A stretch of DNA of 64,000 bases from Phymatolithon calcareum. Taxonomy: Eukaryota; Rhodophyta; Florideophyceae; Hapalidiales. Location: the NCBI GenBank assembly GCA_977006965.1, contig OZ345368.1, forward strand, positions 1,984,001-2,048,000, written 5' to 3'. The notes beneath the pieces were generated by a model. It saw nothing but the letters and a program-made list of their open reading frames with translations. It did not search any database and had not been told where the DNA came from. Numbering within the stretch: the first letter of the stretch is position 1; each line of letters starts with the position of its first letter. The position numbers and the translations under genes are program-made. Shown here piece after piece: positions 10,836 through 21,059 of the stretch.

Positions 10836-10946
10836 CTTGTCTATGTTCGTCTTCCTCCGAACAAAGGGCTATAGCAAGGCTTTCAGAGTTTCAACTCCGG
10901 CCTATCGAAGCTTCTCCGTTTCGATTCCTCTTCCAACAATTGAACT

Positions 10947-11408
10947 GTGACTACAACTGCTGACCGCGTTTCACGAACTGAGGACGTCCACGCCCGCTAT
11001 GTTTTCCCATTCACAGGGACGTTGAACTTCAAACCTCCTGTTGACTATGACGACGCTTCTCAACCTCATCCCTCGCCAGAATCTGGTCCGCAGCTCGCTC
11101 CGCACCCTCATCAAAAGACTCCTCGTCGTCGTGGTCGTTCGCGGAAGAAAACAAGAATTCCTCTCCCGGATGCTTCTCCGATTGTTCCGACGACTCCTCG
11201 CCGCCGCGATCGTCCACGGAAACAAAAATTCATCCATCCCGCGGCCGATTCTACGCTTGTTGCGCCGTCTCTGCCCCGCCGTGGTCGCCCGTCCGAGCCA
11301 ATATTGTCTCCACCTGGCACACCCGCATCTTTTGCACGTCCTCCATCTGTTTCTTCCTCTCGCAGAAGTCGGTGCTCTAGCCAAATTCCCATGAAGCTCA
11401 GATCGTAA
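10947..11408 (+). pseudogene. Integrase C-terminal tail with three AT-hook-like motifs
   Basis: 153-codon frame just beyond the integrase, rich in Pro, Ser and Arg, with three evenly spaced basic motifs: TPRRRGRSRKK, TPRRRDRPRKQK and LPRRGRPSEP. These resemble AT-hooks (core R-G-R-P), minor-groove binders, and may stand in for the chromodomain of some Ty3 integrases. No chromodomain was seen. Reading it as the former end of Pol is an inference, since the nonsense codon at 10,833 separates them. Confidence 0.5.
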
Positions 11409-11469
11409 TACATGTTATAAAGCACTCGCCTGTTTCTCGTCTTGACCATACGCTGTCTGTCTATTATCA

Positions 11470-11745
11470 TCGCGCTCACACAGGAAGCCACCGAGATTTT
11501 CGCTGGCGTCCTTTCTTCGGCAGGCTCGGACTTTCGTTGTCGACATTTCTTCGACATGGCTCCTTGTGTGCAGGAGGTCACTGAAGATTTCGCTGTCTTC
11601 ATTTCTTCGACAGGCTTCGGACTTTCGCTGTCGGCATTCTTCGACCTGACTTCCTGCGATTTTTCCACGCCACCACAGGTTTCGCTGTCGTTCTTTTTTC
11701 GACAGGCTGTGGACCTTCGCTGTCGACATTTCTTCGATATAACAG
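11470..11745. repeat. Imperfect tandem repeat inside the Ty3/gypsy element
   Basis: Three degenerate units of about 90-100 bp, marked by GGACTTTCGYTGTCGRCATT at about 11,528, 11,627 and 11,713. On the minus strand they translate as repeated Lys/Arg-rich stretches (KKCRQRKSE-like). Confidence 0.55.
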
Positions 11746-11904
11746 TCATTTTCACTGAACAGTACACCGTTCTCTCAACATGACACAACAGCAGCTAGCT
11801 GTTTTATTTCTCAACGATCACAATTCCAACATTCATGACCTCAACACATTTCTACTTCGGCCACAAACCTATTGTTCCGGCCGTTCTCACATTTCTCTTC
11901 TCCA

Positions 11905-13076
11905 TTACTTCGCTAAACGTTTCTTCTGGCGCCTTCTCTGGGCGCTGTTGTGCTTCCGCTTCTTGCCGACCTTGTTGTTCGGGCTTATGCATACCAACTT
12001 CCGAACAAAAATGTTGTCCATATTGTTCCCGTCTCCGACGCAACATTTTACGGCCGCTCCGTACAGTTTCAGTGGGTACTCCTCCACACTGTCGTAAACA
12101 ATCTTCTTGTCCCCGTTAACACAGACAAAATGCGTTACAAAGTTCGACCCGAGCAGGTGGACTACCGCGATACCGCGACAACTGTTCACAAGCCAATCCA
12201 AGCTTACCGCTGCCCCACTTCTCGCCCCTTCGTACTCGATCAACCGATACGTTCGCACTTCGTACTCGAACCATTTCGCCAAATCTTCAATGAGCGAATG
12301 GTTTGCAATTGAGCACGATGCCCAAAGTCTCGCGCGACTTGCTCATTTCCTGACGCAAAAATGGCATTCACCATGAAGCTTAACATGCATTCAAAGCCAT
12401 TACTTCGGGAAAGAATGCACTCGCTCTGGCGGTAGTGCTTGTTCGCCGACCGCGACCTCGGCCTCCATCCTGGGCCCTCGATTATCAGCACTCTTCCCGG
12501 ACTCCCTGAACAACATTTATCGTACTTGTCAAGTCGCTGATGCAATGGTGTGTTTCTGGCGATTTCAATTCGGTTTTCACCCTTGCGCAATGGTGCCACC
12601 TCACCTTCTTTCACAACCTGGATTTGGGACGTGTAGAACAGGATGAGGAACCATTCGTCCGATGTCCTTGTTGCACCGTAATAACACCCCGGTTCGAGTT
12701 CAGCGTAGCGCGGGTTGTTTAGAAGAGAGAGTCCTCTACCACGTGCAAGAGGATTGTAGAATATTTTGCCGACCTCCACAATCTCACGCGAATCGCGTTC
12801 CGTGGTACTGTTGAGCTCGTCTTCGAACACAACCGCTTCGGTTAAGCCCCATCGATACGCAATCTCGCGGGTCAACTTCACTCCCGGCCAATCCTTGCAC
12901 CATTTGTACTCGGCGCGCCCGAAGCTTCTCTGAATGTCGGCGTCGGTCGCCGACATCTCTTGTGCATACGGTTTCTCCGAGCCTCGGGGCAACCGCCGAA
13001 CCCACCAACCTGAATAGCGTGCAGAACAGTCGCGGAAAACAATATGAGCGAAATTCCGGCCTTCCGCCTTGCCCAT
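11905..13076 (-). pseudogene. Antisense reading frame between integrase and 3' LTR, frameshifted
   Basis: An ATG at 13,076 opens a 278-codon minus-strand frame to 12,240; a second frame, 12,282-11,905, continues with similar character, so the two are probably one protein of about 390 residues with one frameshift near 12,280. The C-terminal half has a Cys segment (GFECMLSFMVNAI) followed by a His-Asp segment (THFVCVNGDKKIVYDS), the order seen in papain-fold cysteine peptidases; the tail is strongly basic. The peptidase reading is an inference. Antisense ORFs at this position are known in some plant Ty3/gypsy elements. Confidence 0.5.
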
Positions 13077-13733
13077 GATGACCTACTCCTCCCCCCTCTT
13101 GTCCGCCGTTCGACAGGCCGTTTTCATCGCGACGACCCGTCACGGAAACGCGGGTCCGGCGCTTTTCTGTGCCGTTTGCTTTGTCTTGCTCCCCGTTGGC
13201 CGGCGCACATTCTTCACCAACACCATTGTGGACTGTTCACAACCCGTGCTTGCGTTTCAGCTATCGTCGGAAGCAATTAAGCAACTTATCGAGATTTGCC
13301 GAAACGTGCGCACCGGGTTTCCACTTAGCGGGCGCTGCAAGGCGCGCAAGGGAGCAAGCGACGGACGCACGGAACGCGGGTTGGGATGCTCCAGGTACCG
13401 GTGGTCGTTTGGGTGCGCTGCCTCCTGTTGGACCGCGAGATCACTTGGGGGCACTGGAAATATCCATTCTGAGTGATCTCCCGCGCATGGCACGTGTTTT
13501 TCCAGCCCGCGCTAAGTTTTCCAAATATTTTTTGGGCACTTTTGACACGTGGCAGCAATTATCAGATTTTTGTCATACATAAATAATTCGCCACGATGGA
13601 CACCTGTCCTAATCCCTGTATCATACCGCATTCTGAACGCTCTACCTTGACCATCCCGCGTGCCAGTCTTCTTCGCGCGCGGACGCGCTGTTGGAAACGA
13701 CAAACATCCTGTCGTTCCCTCAAGCCCGGAGGG

Positions 13734-14022
13734 TGTAATGCTTTTGAATGGGCATTATGATGCGCACCGCAGAGAGATCTTTTCACTGCTCGTTAGCCAA
13801 TCATCGTTGAGTACCTCCGGGACATTTTAGTAGAAATAGCTCGCCAAGTTCACATAGCAGAGAGAGGGAGAAGACACAACACATTAGTGGAGACACTCAC
13901 TGTCTCCACGGGCACACGTTTCTGAATAAACGAACCCGCACAGACAACTTTACTGTGCGGGGTGCCCTCTAGTGTGACTTCGTGCACGCACTCAACGACG
14001 CACAGCCAACGCGTACGTTACA
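13734..14022 (+). repeat. Ty3/gypsy 3' LTR
   Basis: 289 bp, TGTAATGC…CGTTACA, preceded by the purine tract GGAGGG (13,728-13,733). Lacks about 30 bases present in the 5' LTR. The interval 13,090-13,727 before it holds no gene I can support. Confidence 0.92.
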
Positions 14023-14026
14023 AAAT

Positions 14027-14212
14027 ATTGTTTGGTTAAGGTATTTTTTTTCTTTCTGAGTGTATCAGGAGCACGATTGCTCGCCAGTCTTTGAGTCTCC
14101 TCACTTGTAAAAAGTGAGGCGGCAATAGTTTTCATACCATTGTTGCTGTTTTTGTATCGCTTTCCTTAGAGATACACTCAGTTCAGCAGATGAAACTATC
14201 GATATCATACCC
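14027..14212 (-). repeat. R1, displaced right part
   Basis: Continues R1 from 4782 after removal of the LINE-C fragment and the Ty3/gypsy element; aligns with 50,834-51,000, both containing GTGTATCAGGAGCACGATTG. Confidence 0.7.
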
Positions 14213-14214
14213 GA

Positions 14215-14842
14215 TGCACGACTAGTTGTCGCCGAGACGGAAACCGGAACCTGCACCGAGAGTCCCACCGAAGTTGTCCCCCCGAGCGAGCCTCCGTTGA
14301 CGAACGCCACCGTCCAAGTTGACTCCGCGAGCGGGATCCCTTTCAGAGCCCCCCAGAAGTTGTTCCCCCGAGCCGGCTCCGTTTACGAGCCCCCCGAAGT
14401 TTTCCTCCCGAGCGAGGCCCCGTTGAAGAGCCTCCCGAAGTTGTCCCCTCTCCCTCTCGAAAGAGCACTCGTTGAAGAGCGCCTACCTGTTGATGGCGCC
14501 CCCGAGCGAGCTCTCGTTGAAAAGCACTCCCCCTGATGTTAAGAGCCCCCAGAAGTTGTCTCCCGAGAGGTTTTCCCTTTATTAGCCCCCCGGAAGTTAT
14601 GCGAGCGCGCCGAGAAGACCTCCGACTACGAAGGTTTGCCCTACTCGGCAATTTTTACTGCGAAGAAGAAGAACGTAGCAAGTGATGGATACTAGAGTTG
14701 GAGATGATGGAGATGAGTGCACCAATTGTGATTTGGGAACATAATTGTTACGCAGGGTAGTTACTAAGACCCAAGCTGCTCTGTTGTCGGATATACTGGT
14801 GTTGAGGGCTTGTAAAATAAAACATACAATTCCCCCCCGGAA
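14215..14842 (+). repeat. R2 SINE-like element (long copy)
   Basis: The 5' two thirds (about 14,260-14,580) are a degenerate tandem array of 40-50-bp units built on CCGAAGTTGTCCCC and GAGCGAGC. The 3' third is unique, and the end copies the LINE-A tail: GTTGAGGGCTTGTAAAATAAA then a C-run. A shorter copy at 30,504-30,835 is 5'-truncated. No coding domain; inferred to be mobilised by LINE-A proteins. Confidence 0.7.
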
Positions 14843-14856
14843 CAATGAGGGGGTTT

Positions 14857-15095
14857 TCCGCTTCCCTCCTCGAAATCCCTCGGCATATATCGACAACTAG
14901 GACGAAGTAGCATCGATGCTGTTGGAAACCCTTCAACGCAACCTAAAGCAACCGCAGATGAATGATAGAACAGAAGAGGAAATGAAACAAGCGATTGACA
15001 AACTAATGATGCTAGAAAACGAGATGCAAGAGGAGTTCATATTGTGAATGGAGGCGATATGCTGTAATACTTCCTAGAAGGGTTACAGCGCAATG
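14857..15095 (+). mobile_element. LINE-A 3' fragment (plus strand), split by another LINE-A
   Basis: Carries the last part of ORF2 and part of the 3' UTR. The UTR stops at 15,095 and resumes at 20,977 (CGAAGCTGCTCTGG…), so 15,096-20,962 is an insertion. The fragment may be bounded by an imperfect duplication AACAAKGAGGG (near 14,843 and 21,063). Its C-run tail ends about 21,057. Confidence 0.75.
14916..15047 (+). pseudogene. LINE-A ORF2 C-terminal end
   Basis: 43 codons (LLETLQRNLKQPQ… to EEFIL) matching the C-terminal helices of the minus-strand LINE-A (ILETLQRNLTRPQ). The preceding bases, 14,864-14,910, match the same protein in another frame (RFPPRNPSAYID), so the copy is frameshifted as well as truncated. 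Confidence 0.7.
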
Positions 15096-15196
15096 GTGAA
15101 ATTGTAAGTTTTTATTTTAGAAGCCCTCAACGCCAGAGTTGCCGACACCAGAGCAGCTTCCCATGTGCTACTTTTGCGTTGTCTAAAAATATCGCA

Positions 15197-17735
15197 TCAC
15201 ACTATCATTTTTTCCGTCATTATTTTCTCTAATTCTAATAGTCTGTCCATCGCCTGCATTGTTTCGCCCTCGGACTCTCCGTTGTGTTGCGGTCGTGTGA
15301 GGTTGCGCTGCAGGGTCTCAAGGATCTTCTCAGCAACCTCGCCGAAGTGTTCCACATAGGAAGAGGGGTTCCTTAGGAGGAAGCGTCCGAAGTACCATTT
15401 CACTGTCAGCATTCTGCGCTTTCGCGATTTGATTAACACAGTCTGGGTGGTACGCCGTGCACTGTCCACCGGGATTTTTAGCATCAATCCTTCCTCTGTT
15501 CGGCCTCAGGCTTCGCTAAGGCGCAGTTTCTCTTCCTTGGGCGTCACCTTCCCTTACTCCGCCCAGAAGATTTGCTCGCTGAACAGATCGTTATGTTTCA
15601 TGTAGGAAATATTCCTTTCTGCGTAGCGAAGGTCTTCGGCTTTGCCTTCGTAGTTTGGATTTTCCTCGATTTCAAGTTTCTCCTTTAGTAGTCGCGCAAC
15701 AAAATGTTCACCCAGCTGTGTCCTCCTGATTCTCTGGGGTGTGATTTCGCTGAGCCACCTCATTCGGTTTTGGAGACGGTTGCAAAGCGTCCTAGTATGC
15801 CGGAGTAGAACAAAACTTCAGCCTGGTTGATTTGAACTTGGACGGATCTCGTCCACGGGGTGAGATGCAAGGCGTACTCCTACCAACATTGCACGAGGGT
15901 CTTGTAGATCGCTATGTTCTTCATTGTGTGTAGTCCCTTGGCATTCATTCCAATATCTCGCAGACCCAGGATAATTCCCTTCGCTTTTGAGATTCGTTTC
16001 AATATGGCGTGCTCGGTGACACCCGTGTCGACAACGGTCGTACCTAGGTATTCCAGCCGTCTTGTTCCATGGAGTTCAGCCCATGCCAGCTGGAATTTTC
16101 CCTTGAATAAACAGGGGTAGATGAGAACTTCACTTTTTCATTCTTCGTCTTCCACGTCATACCGTTCACTCTGGCCCACCGTGTCGCTGCATCGAAGAGC
16201 CATTGCATTCCGTCGGAGTTTGTCGCTTGTAGTTGGACGTCGTCGGCAAACAAGATCGCGGGGTACTTTGACATATGTTGGGGTGCCTTCTAGATCATCT
16301 CGGTAAATGTGTCCATGAACATGTTATAGAGGTACGGACTTAGCGTGGCACCCTGGGGAACTGCGGGGTCGATCATAAGCCATGTCTTCTCTTCGTCGCC
16401 CGTAGTACAGATCCATGACGGTTTCAGAAGGTATTTGATCATCTCGGCAATATCCGGGGTAGACATTTGTGAACTCGACGCATAACCGTGCTGTGCCGGT
16501 CTCGGTTGCAAGCAGTCGATTTGTCCAGGAGAGCGACGAAGCGATGAACTCTCCTCATTGTGCTAGTTGACCTCAGGATCGCAAGTTCAGTCCTCTTGTT
16601 CTTCTGGAATCCCAATTGGAAGCGGTGGAATTTGTACCGTTAACGTATAGCAGAGTCCATCGCAGCATCTATGATTTTCCTGACTTGCTTAATAGCGAAA
16701 TTGGTCTTACGTTTTCTTGAACGTCGCCGGGCCTTTTTTGTGAATAGGGATTAGCGTTGCTCGGCGCCATACTGTCGGCATACATTGTAGTCTACCGCAT
16801 ATCTGCCATAAGCGTCCAAGCAGTTCGCGCTCATATTTGGGTTTGCTTGTATCATTTCGACCCCGATTTTGTCTGGTCCGAGTACCTTTCCACGGGGAGC
16901 TCGAATTAGCGCCTCCTTGAGGCGTCGGAACTGTCCGAACCACTTGTGAAGTTCCTCTTGGTTTTTGCAGGATAGCCTGCCAATGTTTCGGAAGCAGTCT
17001 TGGCACTCTCTGCGCTCTTTTCCGCTGTCGACGATACGAAGGACTCGACGAATGAGAGGCGGGTTTTGTGTGCCCTACCGTCGGGGTGACTGGGATGTGT
17101 CCAGCTCTTATTCCGTCCCACATCCCATTAGGCGTTTCTACTCTTGACGCATCCATAGACTTTGTCAAGAACATGTCAATATTGCTGTTCGCTACAGGGG
17201 ATCGGAAGGTGGCCCCCGTTGCTGTACGGATTCGGCAGTTGCCGGTTTCCGCCCACTGGACGAGGTGTCGTCCTCTATTTTTCGATTTGGAGTCCAAATG
17301 TTGATGCCGCGCGTTCAAATCTCTCATAAGGATGGACTTCGCTCTGAAGTTCGTATGAACTATATCGAGGCATTGTTTAGTTTCGGCTTTTGTCGCAAGA
17401 GGGGAGATGTAGGCCATCGCTACATTAATTCCTAGAGTTACTGTGATACGCAGTTGAACGGTGGGCGTGGCGTATCGGTAGGTGACTTTGGAAGCAATTC
17501 CTCTTCTCGTGAATAGAGCGACACTACCGCTCGGTTTAGACAGAGGGGGGTACGGGCGGGTCGCGGAGAATTGTTTGTAAGGCACCTGAAGGGATTGGTC
17601 TTGTTTGTGCTAGGTCTCGGTTATTCCGAGTATGTCCACTGCATGGCCTTGGAGTAATTTTTCAACCATGCGCGGTAATTCCGGTGAACCACCAACGTTA
17701 AACGTACAAATCTTTAAATCAGTGTTCTGGATCAT
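15197..17735 (-). pseudogene. LINE-A ORF2: APE-type endonuclease, RT and C-terminal domain (broken)
   Basis: Starts at ATG 17,735, overlapping the ORF1 stop in ATGA. Endonuclease motifs in order: FNVGG, ITET, an Asn-Ala-Arg-His box and SNIDMF. A TAG follows ITET, and MRDLNARH replaces the usual GDLNARH. The RT part (about 16,730-16,050) has VPQGATLSPYLYN (motif B) and LFADDVQL (motif C, FADD), spread over several frames. The C-terminal domain ends TMQAMDRLLELEKIMTEKMIV. No RNase H was seen. Confidence 0.85.
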
Positions 17736-18565
17736 TGCGGAGCACAAGAGGACGGAGATTTTTGCGATGCCGTCATGGGGGTTTTAGTGCTGTCGCTTGC
17801 GGGAGATTCTGCACCTTGGGCTGCAATGTCCGAGGCGGCATGTGCGTCCTGTTCTCTATCGTCTTTGTCTCCCGCCATTCGCGCGTTTCTTTTGACCTCG
17901 GCAGATTGAGGTTTCAGAGCTAGAGCGTTCCATACGATATCGCCTTGTTCATGTGGGCTTTCGTACGGGGAGCGATCATGATGATCATGGCTCTGTTTTT
18001 CGTCGCAAGTTCTTACGTTTTTGGTTTCCATTATCGTTAACGCTGCGTCGCCCAGTTTGAAATTCTCTCGGTACCATTTCCCTGTGTGGAATTCGGCCGT
18101 GCCTGCGGCACAAGTTCTCATTCTCGAGCGGATGGCGCGTAAGTTGCTCGTTGTGCGTTCCTTGCCGAGCACATTTCTCCGTTTCGACACCGTGTAACTC
18201 CATATACTGTACTTTGGATCGTATGAGAGGCGCGCAGCACGCAGGATGGCAACGGTGCGATGGACAAACGGCTCGTCCGTTAGCACCTCTAGGATTACCC
18301 CTCCGATGAAAGATAGTCCTAGTACAGCCCCTTGCGGAAGCGCTTCCCCGAGCCCGTTGTAAAAGCTTTTGAGCTGATCAGGATCGTTTCTGTTTCTAAT
18401 GATCCCGCGGAAGCACAACAGTACCACCTTTGGCGGGATACGCGGTGGGCGAACTGTTCTCTTCACCATTCTCTCGAGTCCGGAAATTTTTCTTTGCTCT
18501 TGTTTCGGGAACATACAGTACGAGGGGCTAATGGAGGCTGCAATTTCGGCGTAAGTTCTTCGCAT
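17732..18565 (-). CDS. LINE-A ORF1 protein
   Basis: 277 residues from the first Met of the frame. The middle third (residues 60-165) is conserved with ORF1 at 39,737: LSFIGG-x-LEVL, the YSVSK/YTVSK region, LRAIRSRM and a W-YREN box. The C-terminal quarter is charged and low in complexity (Asp, Lys, Ala). No zinc knuckle or RRM is recognisable. It is inferred to be the RNA-binding ORF1 product. The frame is intact, and its stop overlaps the ORF2 start by four bases. Confidence 0.7.
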   Translation of the reverse strand: MRRTYAEIAASISPSYCMFPKQEQRKISGLERMVKRTVRPPRIPPKVVLLCFRGIIRNRNDPDQLKSFYNGLGEALPQGAVLGLSFIGGVILEVLTDEPFVHRTVAILRAARLSYDPKYSIWSYTVSKRRNVLGKERTTSNLRAIRSRMRTCAAGTAEFHTGKWYRENFKLGDAALTIMETKNVRTCDEKQSHDHHDRSPYESPHEQGDIVWNALALKPQSAEVKRNARMAGDKDDREQDAHAASDIAAQGAESPASDSTKTPMTASQKSPSSCAPQ

Positions 18566-19180
18566 TGCGTGTCAGTTCCTAAGAATATCTACATCTGTGT
18601 ACGTCCTCATGTTTGTGTCGGGGTGTCTAACGTTGTGGCATTCCGCCTCAGCCAACAGTTTCGCGGAGAGAAGGACAGGAACTGTGTTTCGAGCGGGACG
18701 AGTGGGCTGTGCCAGTCAGTGCGCTGGGCTGGGTGGGGTGGGTACTGCCGTGCGGGCTGTTAGAACAGGCTGGGCTTACAGTCCCGGCATGGCCGGCCCT
18801 TTTGGTGCACGCGTTTTTATAGGTGGCAGATGATTTCTTCGTGCGTGCAGCAAGCGCGGTCGTCTGATGGTCTTAGTATTCTTGGTGAGTTACGGTGCAA
18901 AGTTCGCTGTGTACGTCTAGTTTCGGTGACTGCTGCTCCGACTCTGCCTTGCGCATTAGAGCTTGGACCTCGGCTTGAAAAAGGGATACAGTTTGTGTGA
19001 GTTGCATGACCGCGATTGTCAGTACTTCCATCTTGGCCCTTTCTGCGCTTCGCTCTTACTGCCTGTGCCGTCAATGTTTCATATCCTTGTTTCTGCCAGC
19101 TCAATAGCCAGGCGCATGACGGGCCCGCCGCAGAAAGCATTGCAGTCACGACATTGGGTTCGTACCGCACCGCATCGGCT

Positions 19181-19540
19181 TTAGCCTTGTATTGTCAAAG
19201 CGTCCGTGGTATTACATTTCGGGAAACGGACATTCTTTTGAGTAATGATGAATCTCGACTTCAATTCGGAGATAAGGGCCTTTTCCTTGTTCACGATCGG
19301 CAGAGACAGGGGAACTTCGGGCTCCATTTTATGCCGTCCTGGGTGTCTCTCTATGGCTTCGTTTTCCTCTCTCGTCGGTGAGTTTTTTCCACGGAGGTCT
19401 GTCGAGGGGTATTTCTTGCTCTTCTTTCGCACTGGAGAGTAGGCTTCGTCGTCGCAGTTTTCGATTTCGGCTACCCAGTGGCGAGCTGGATCTCTCCTTG
19501 ACATCGGGGCGTTCTTGCCCCGGAGGCTCTTGGGGGTCAC
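19181..19540 (-). pseudogene. Upstream coding remnant of LINE-A 5' region
   Basis: A charged 119-codon frame with a basic patch (PVRKKSKKYP) upstream of ORF1 in the near-full-length LINE-A; 18,817-19,170 holds another open stretch. The outer element continues at 20,640-20,955 with a Lys/Arg-rich frame. These may be an extra N-terminal ORF or a longer ORF1; no domain is recognised. Confidence 0.35.
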
Positions 19541-19767
19541 GGTAGTGGGTTCAAGTGCTTAGTGAGACTCGATCTTTTTCAAGTTATTTTGGTTTCCTTC
19601 TTTTGGCGTCATGTCGATAGTGCCTTCGTTCTGCGTCGTTAGTTCCTTTTTGATCGTCTCCTTCGGTTGTAGCATAGGTGTTACGCAGGAGAATATATTC
19701 TTCGGCTCAGTTTCGTTGTCAGCTTTTCCACGCGTGAGAGACGGCGGTGTTGTCCGTGTTGCCCTAC

Positions 19768-20625
19768 GGGGGGAAATTGTAAGTTTTTATTTTAGAAGCC
19801 CTCAACGCCAGTAGTTCCGACACCAGAGCAGCTTCTCATGTGCTATGCTTCCTTTCCGATAAAGTTTCCTCATACAATCATCTCTTCGGTCATTAAAATC
19901 TCTAACTCCAATAATTTGTTCATTGCCTGCATTGTTTCCTCCTCCGCTGTTGCGGTAAGTCTTGGTCTCGTGAGGTTTAGTTGCAGTGTGTCCAGACTCT
20001 TCTCCGCCAGCTCCCCAAAGTTCTCTACGTAAGACGTGGGTGCGCGTGCGGGAAAGCGTCCGAAGAACCATTTCACGCCAAGCTGTCTATGTTTTCGCGA
20101 TTTCAGTAGCATAACCGGGTTTGCGGGCTCTGTCACGTGAACGAGGATTCTTCGTTTTAGGCCTTCCTCTTCTTGTTCCCATGCTTGAGAGAGGCGATTT
20201 CTCTCCTCCTTAGGGGTGACCATTCCGCGTGCAGTTCTATCAGCCTGTTCAGCTAAGAGGTCGTGCTGTGTCAGGTACATAATATCTCTCTCTGCGTACC
20301 GCAGGTCTTCGGCTTTGCTTTCATAATCAGGCTTTTCCTCGATTTCTTGCTTCGCTTTTATCAGGCGAAGGGCGAAGTGCTCCCCTAATTGCGTCCTGCT
20401 TATTTCAGGTGGCACGATTTTGCATATTGCTCTCATTCGGTTCTGCAGACGGAATGCGAAACGCCCTACAATTAGGTAGTAGAACAGCCTTTCGACCTGG
20501 TCGATTTGCGCTAGGATGGATCTCGTCCATGGGGTAAGGTGTAGGGCGTACTCCCACCTGCATAGCACGAGGGTCTTGTAGATTTGCAATATTCTTCGTT
20601 GCGGTTAGACCCCTGGCGTTCATTC
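19768..20625 (-). mobile_element. LINE-A 5'-truncated copy nested in LINE-A
   Basis: 3' end at 19,768 with a six-base C-run (G on the plus strand). Flanked by an imperfect 14-base duplication, CCGTGTTGCCCTAC (19,754-19,767) and CCGTGTTTCTCTAC (20,626-20,639). About 0.86 kb remains, the last 15-20% of the element. Confidence 0.75.
19870..20589 (-). pseudogene. LINE-A ORF2 C-terminal part (long open frame)
   Basis: 239 codons without a stop: the post-RT thumb (KTLVLCRWEYALHLTPW), a helical linker, the KWFFGRFP box and the terminal helices to MTEEMIV. This is the best-preserved copy of the C-terminal domain here and a good reference for the other fragments. Truncated at its 5' end, so it cannot be translated as an ORF2 protein. 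Confidence 0.85.
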
Positions 20626-20976
20626 CCGTGTTTCTCTACGAGCTCGCCTCGCAAGGATAGCGGTCGAGGGCTGGGCTTCGGGAGCCTCTGCTCTTTGTTT
20701 CATTTTTTAAGTAATTATGCTTGATTTCATCATTTTTTTTCTCCGCGTCGAATTTCGTCTGGCCCGATTTTTGCGCCGGTAGTTCGTCCAAGTTCTTCCT
20801 TAGTCGTCTCCCGCGTCGTTGGTCTCCATTCGAAGTCAAAATACACGCTTCGGCCGGACTCGTACTGCTTATCACGGCTCTTGCGGATCTGTTGCACTTG
20901 CCTTCCATTCTTCTGCGCTTTTCGCTATCCGCACTTTCTAGACGGATTGGGGATCCCTCGTTGTTACAGCGCAATG

Positions 20977-21057
20977 CGAAGCTGCTCTGGAGTCGGAGTG
21001 CGCCGGCGTTGAGTTCTTCTAAAATAAAAACCTACAATTCTCCCGCCCCCCCCCCCA
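20977..21057 (+). mobile_element. LINE-A 3' tail, continuation of the fragment at 14,857
   Basis: CGAAGCTGCTCTGG…GTTGAGTTCTTCTAAAATAAAAACC, then an eleven-base C-run. Resumes after the nested insertion. Confidence 0.75.
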
Positions 21058-21059
21058 AC

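Larger units (their letters stand above)
5476..14022 (+). mobile_element. Ty3/gypsy LTR retrotransposon, inactivated
   Basis: Complete in outline: TG…CA LTRs at both ends, a 4-bp target duplication AAAT (5472-5475 and 14,023-14,026), a primer-binding site beginning TGG after the 5' LTR, Gag with a CCHC knuckle, protease, RT, RNase H and a DDE integrase in Ty3 order, and a short purine tract GGAGGG before the 3' LTR. Frameshifts, a nonsense codon and lost RT aspartates make it non-autonomous today. An unusual 2.9-kb stretch between integrase and 3' LTR carries an AT-hook-like tail, tandem repeats and an antisense reading frame. Confidence 0.93.
15096..20962 (-). mobile_element. LINE-A, near full length, minus strand, with an internal LINE-A insertion
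   Basis: A 14-bp target duplication GTTACAGCGCAATG flanks it (15,082-15,095 and 20,963-20,976). Without the inner insertion (19,768-20,639) it is about 5.0 kb and has a 5' region, ORF1, ORF2 (endonuclease, RT, C-terminal domain) and 3' UTR ending GGGCTTCTAAAATAAAAACTTACAATTT. It is inserted in the 3' UTR of a plus-strand LINE-A. ORF2 is broken by stops and frameshifts. Confidence 0.85.
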
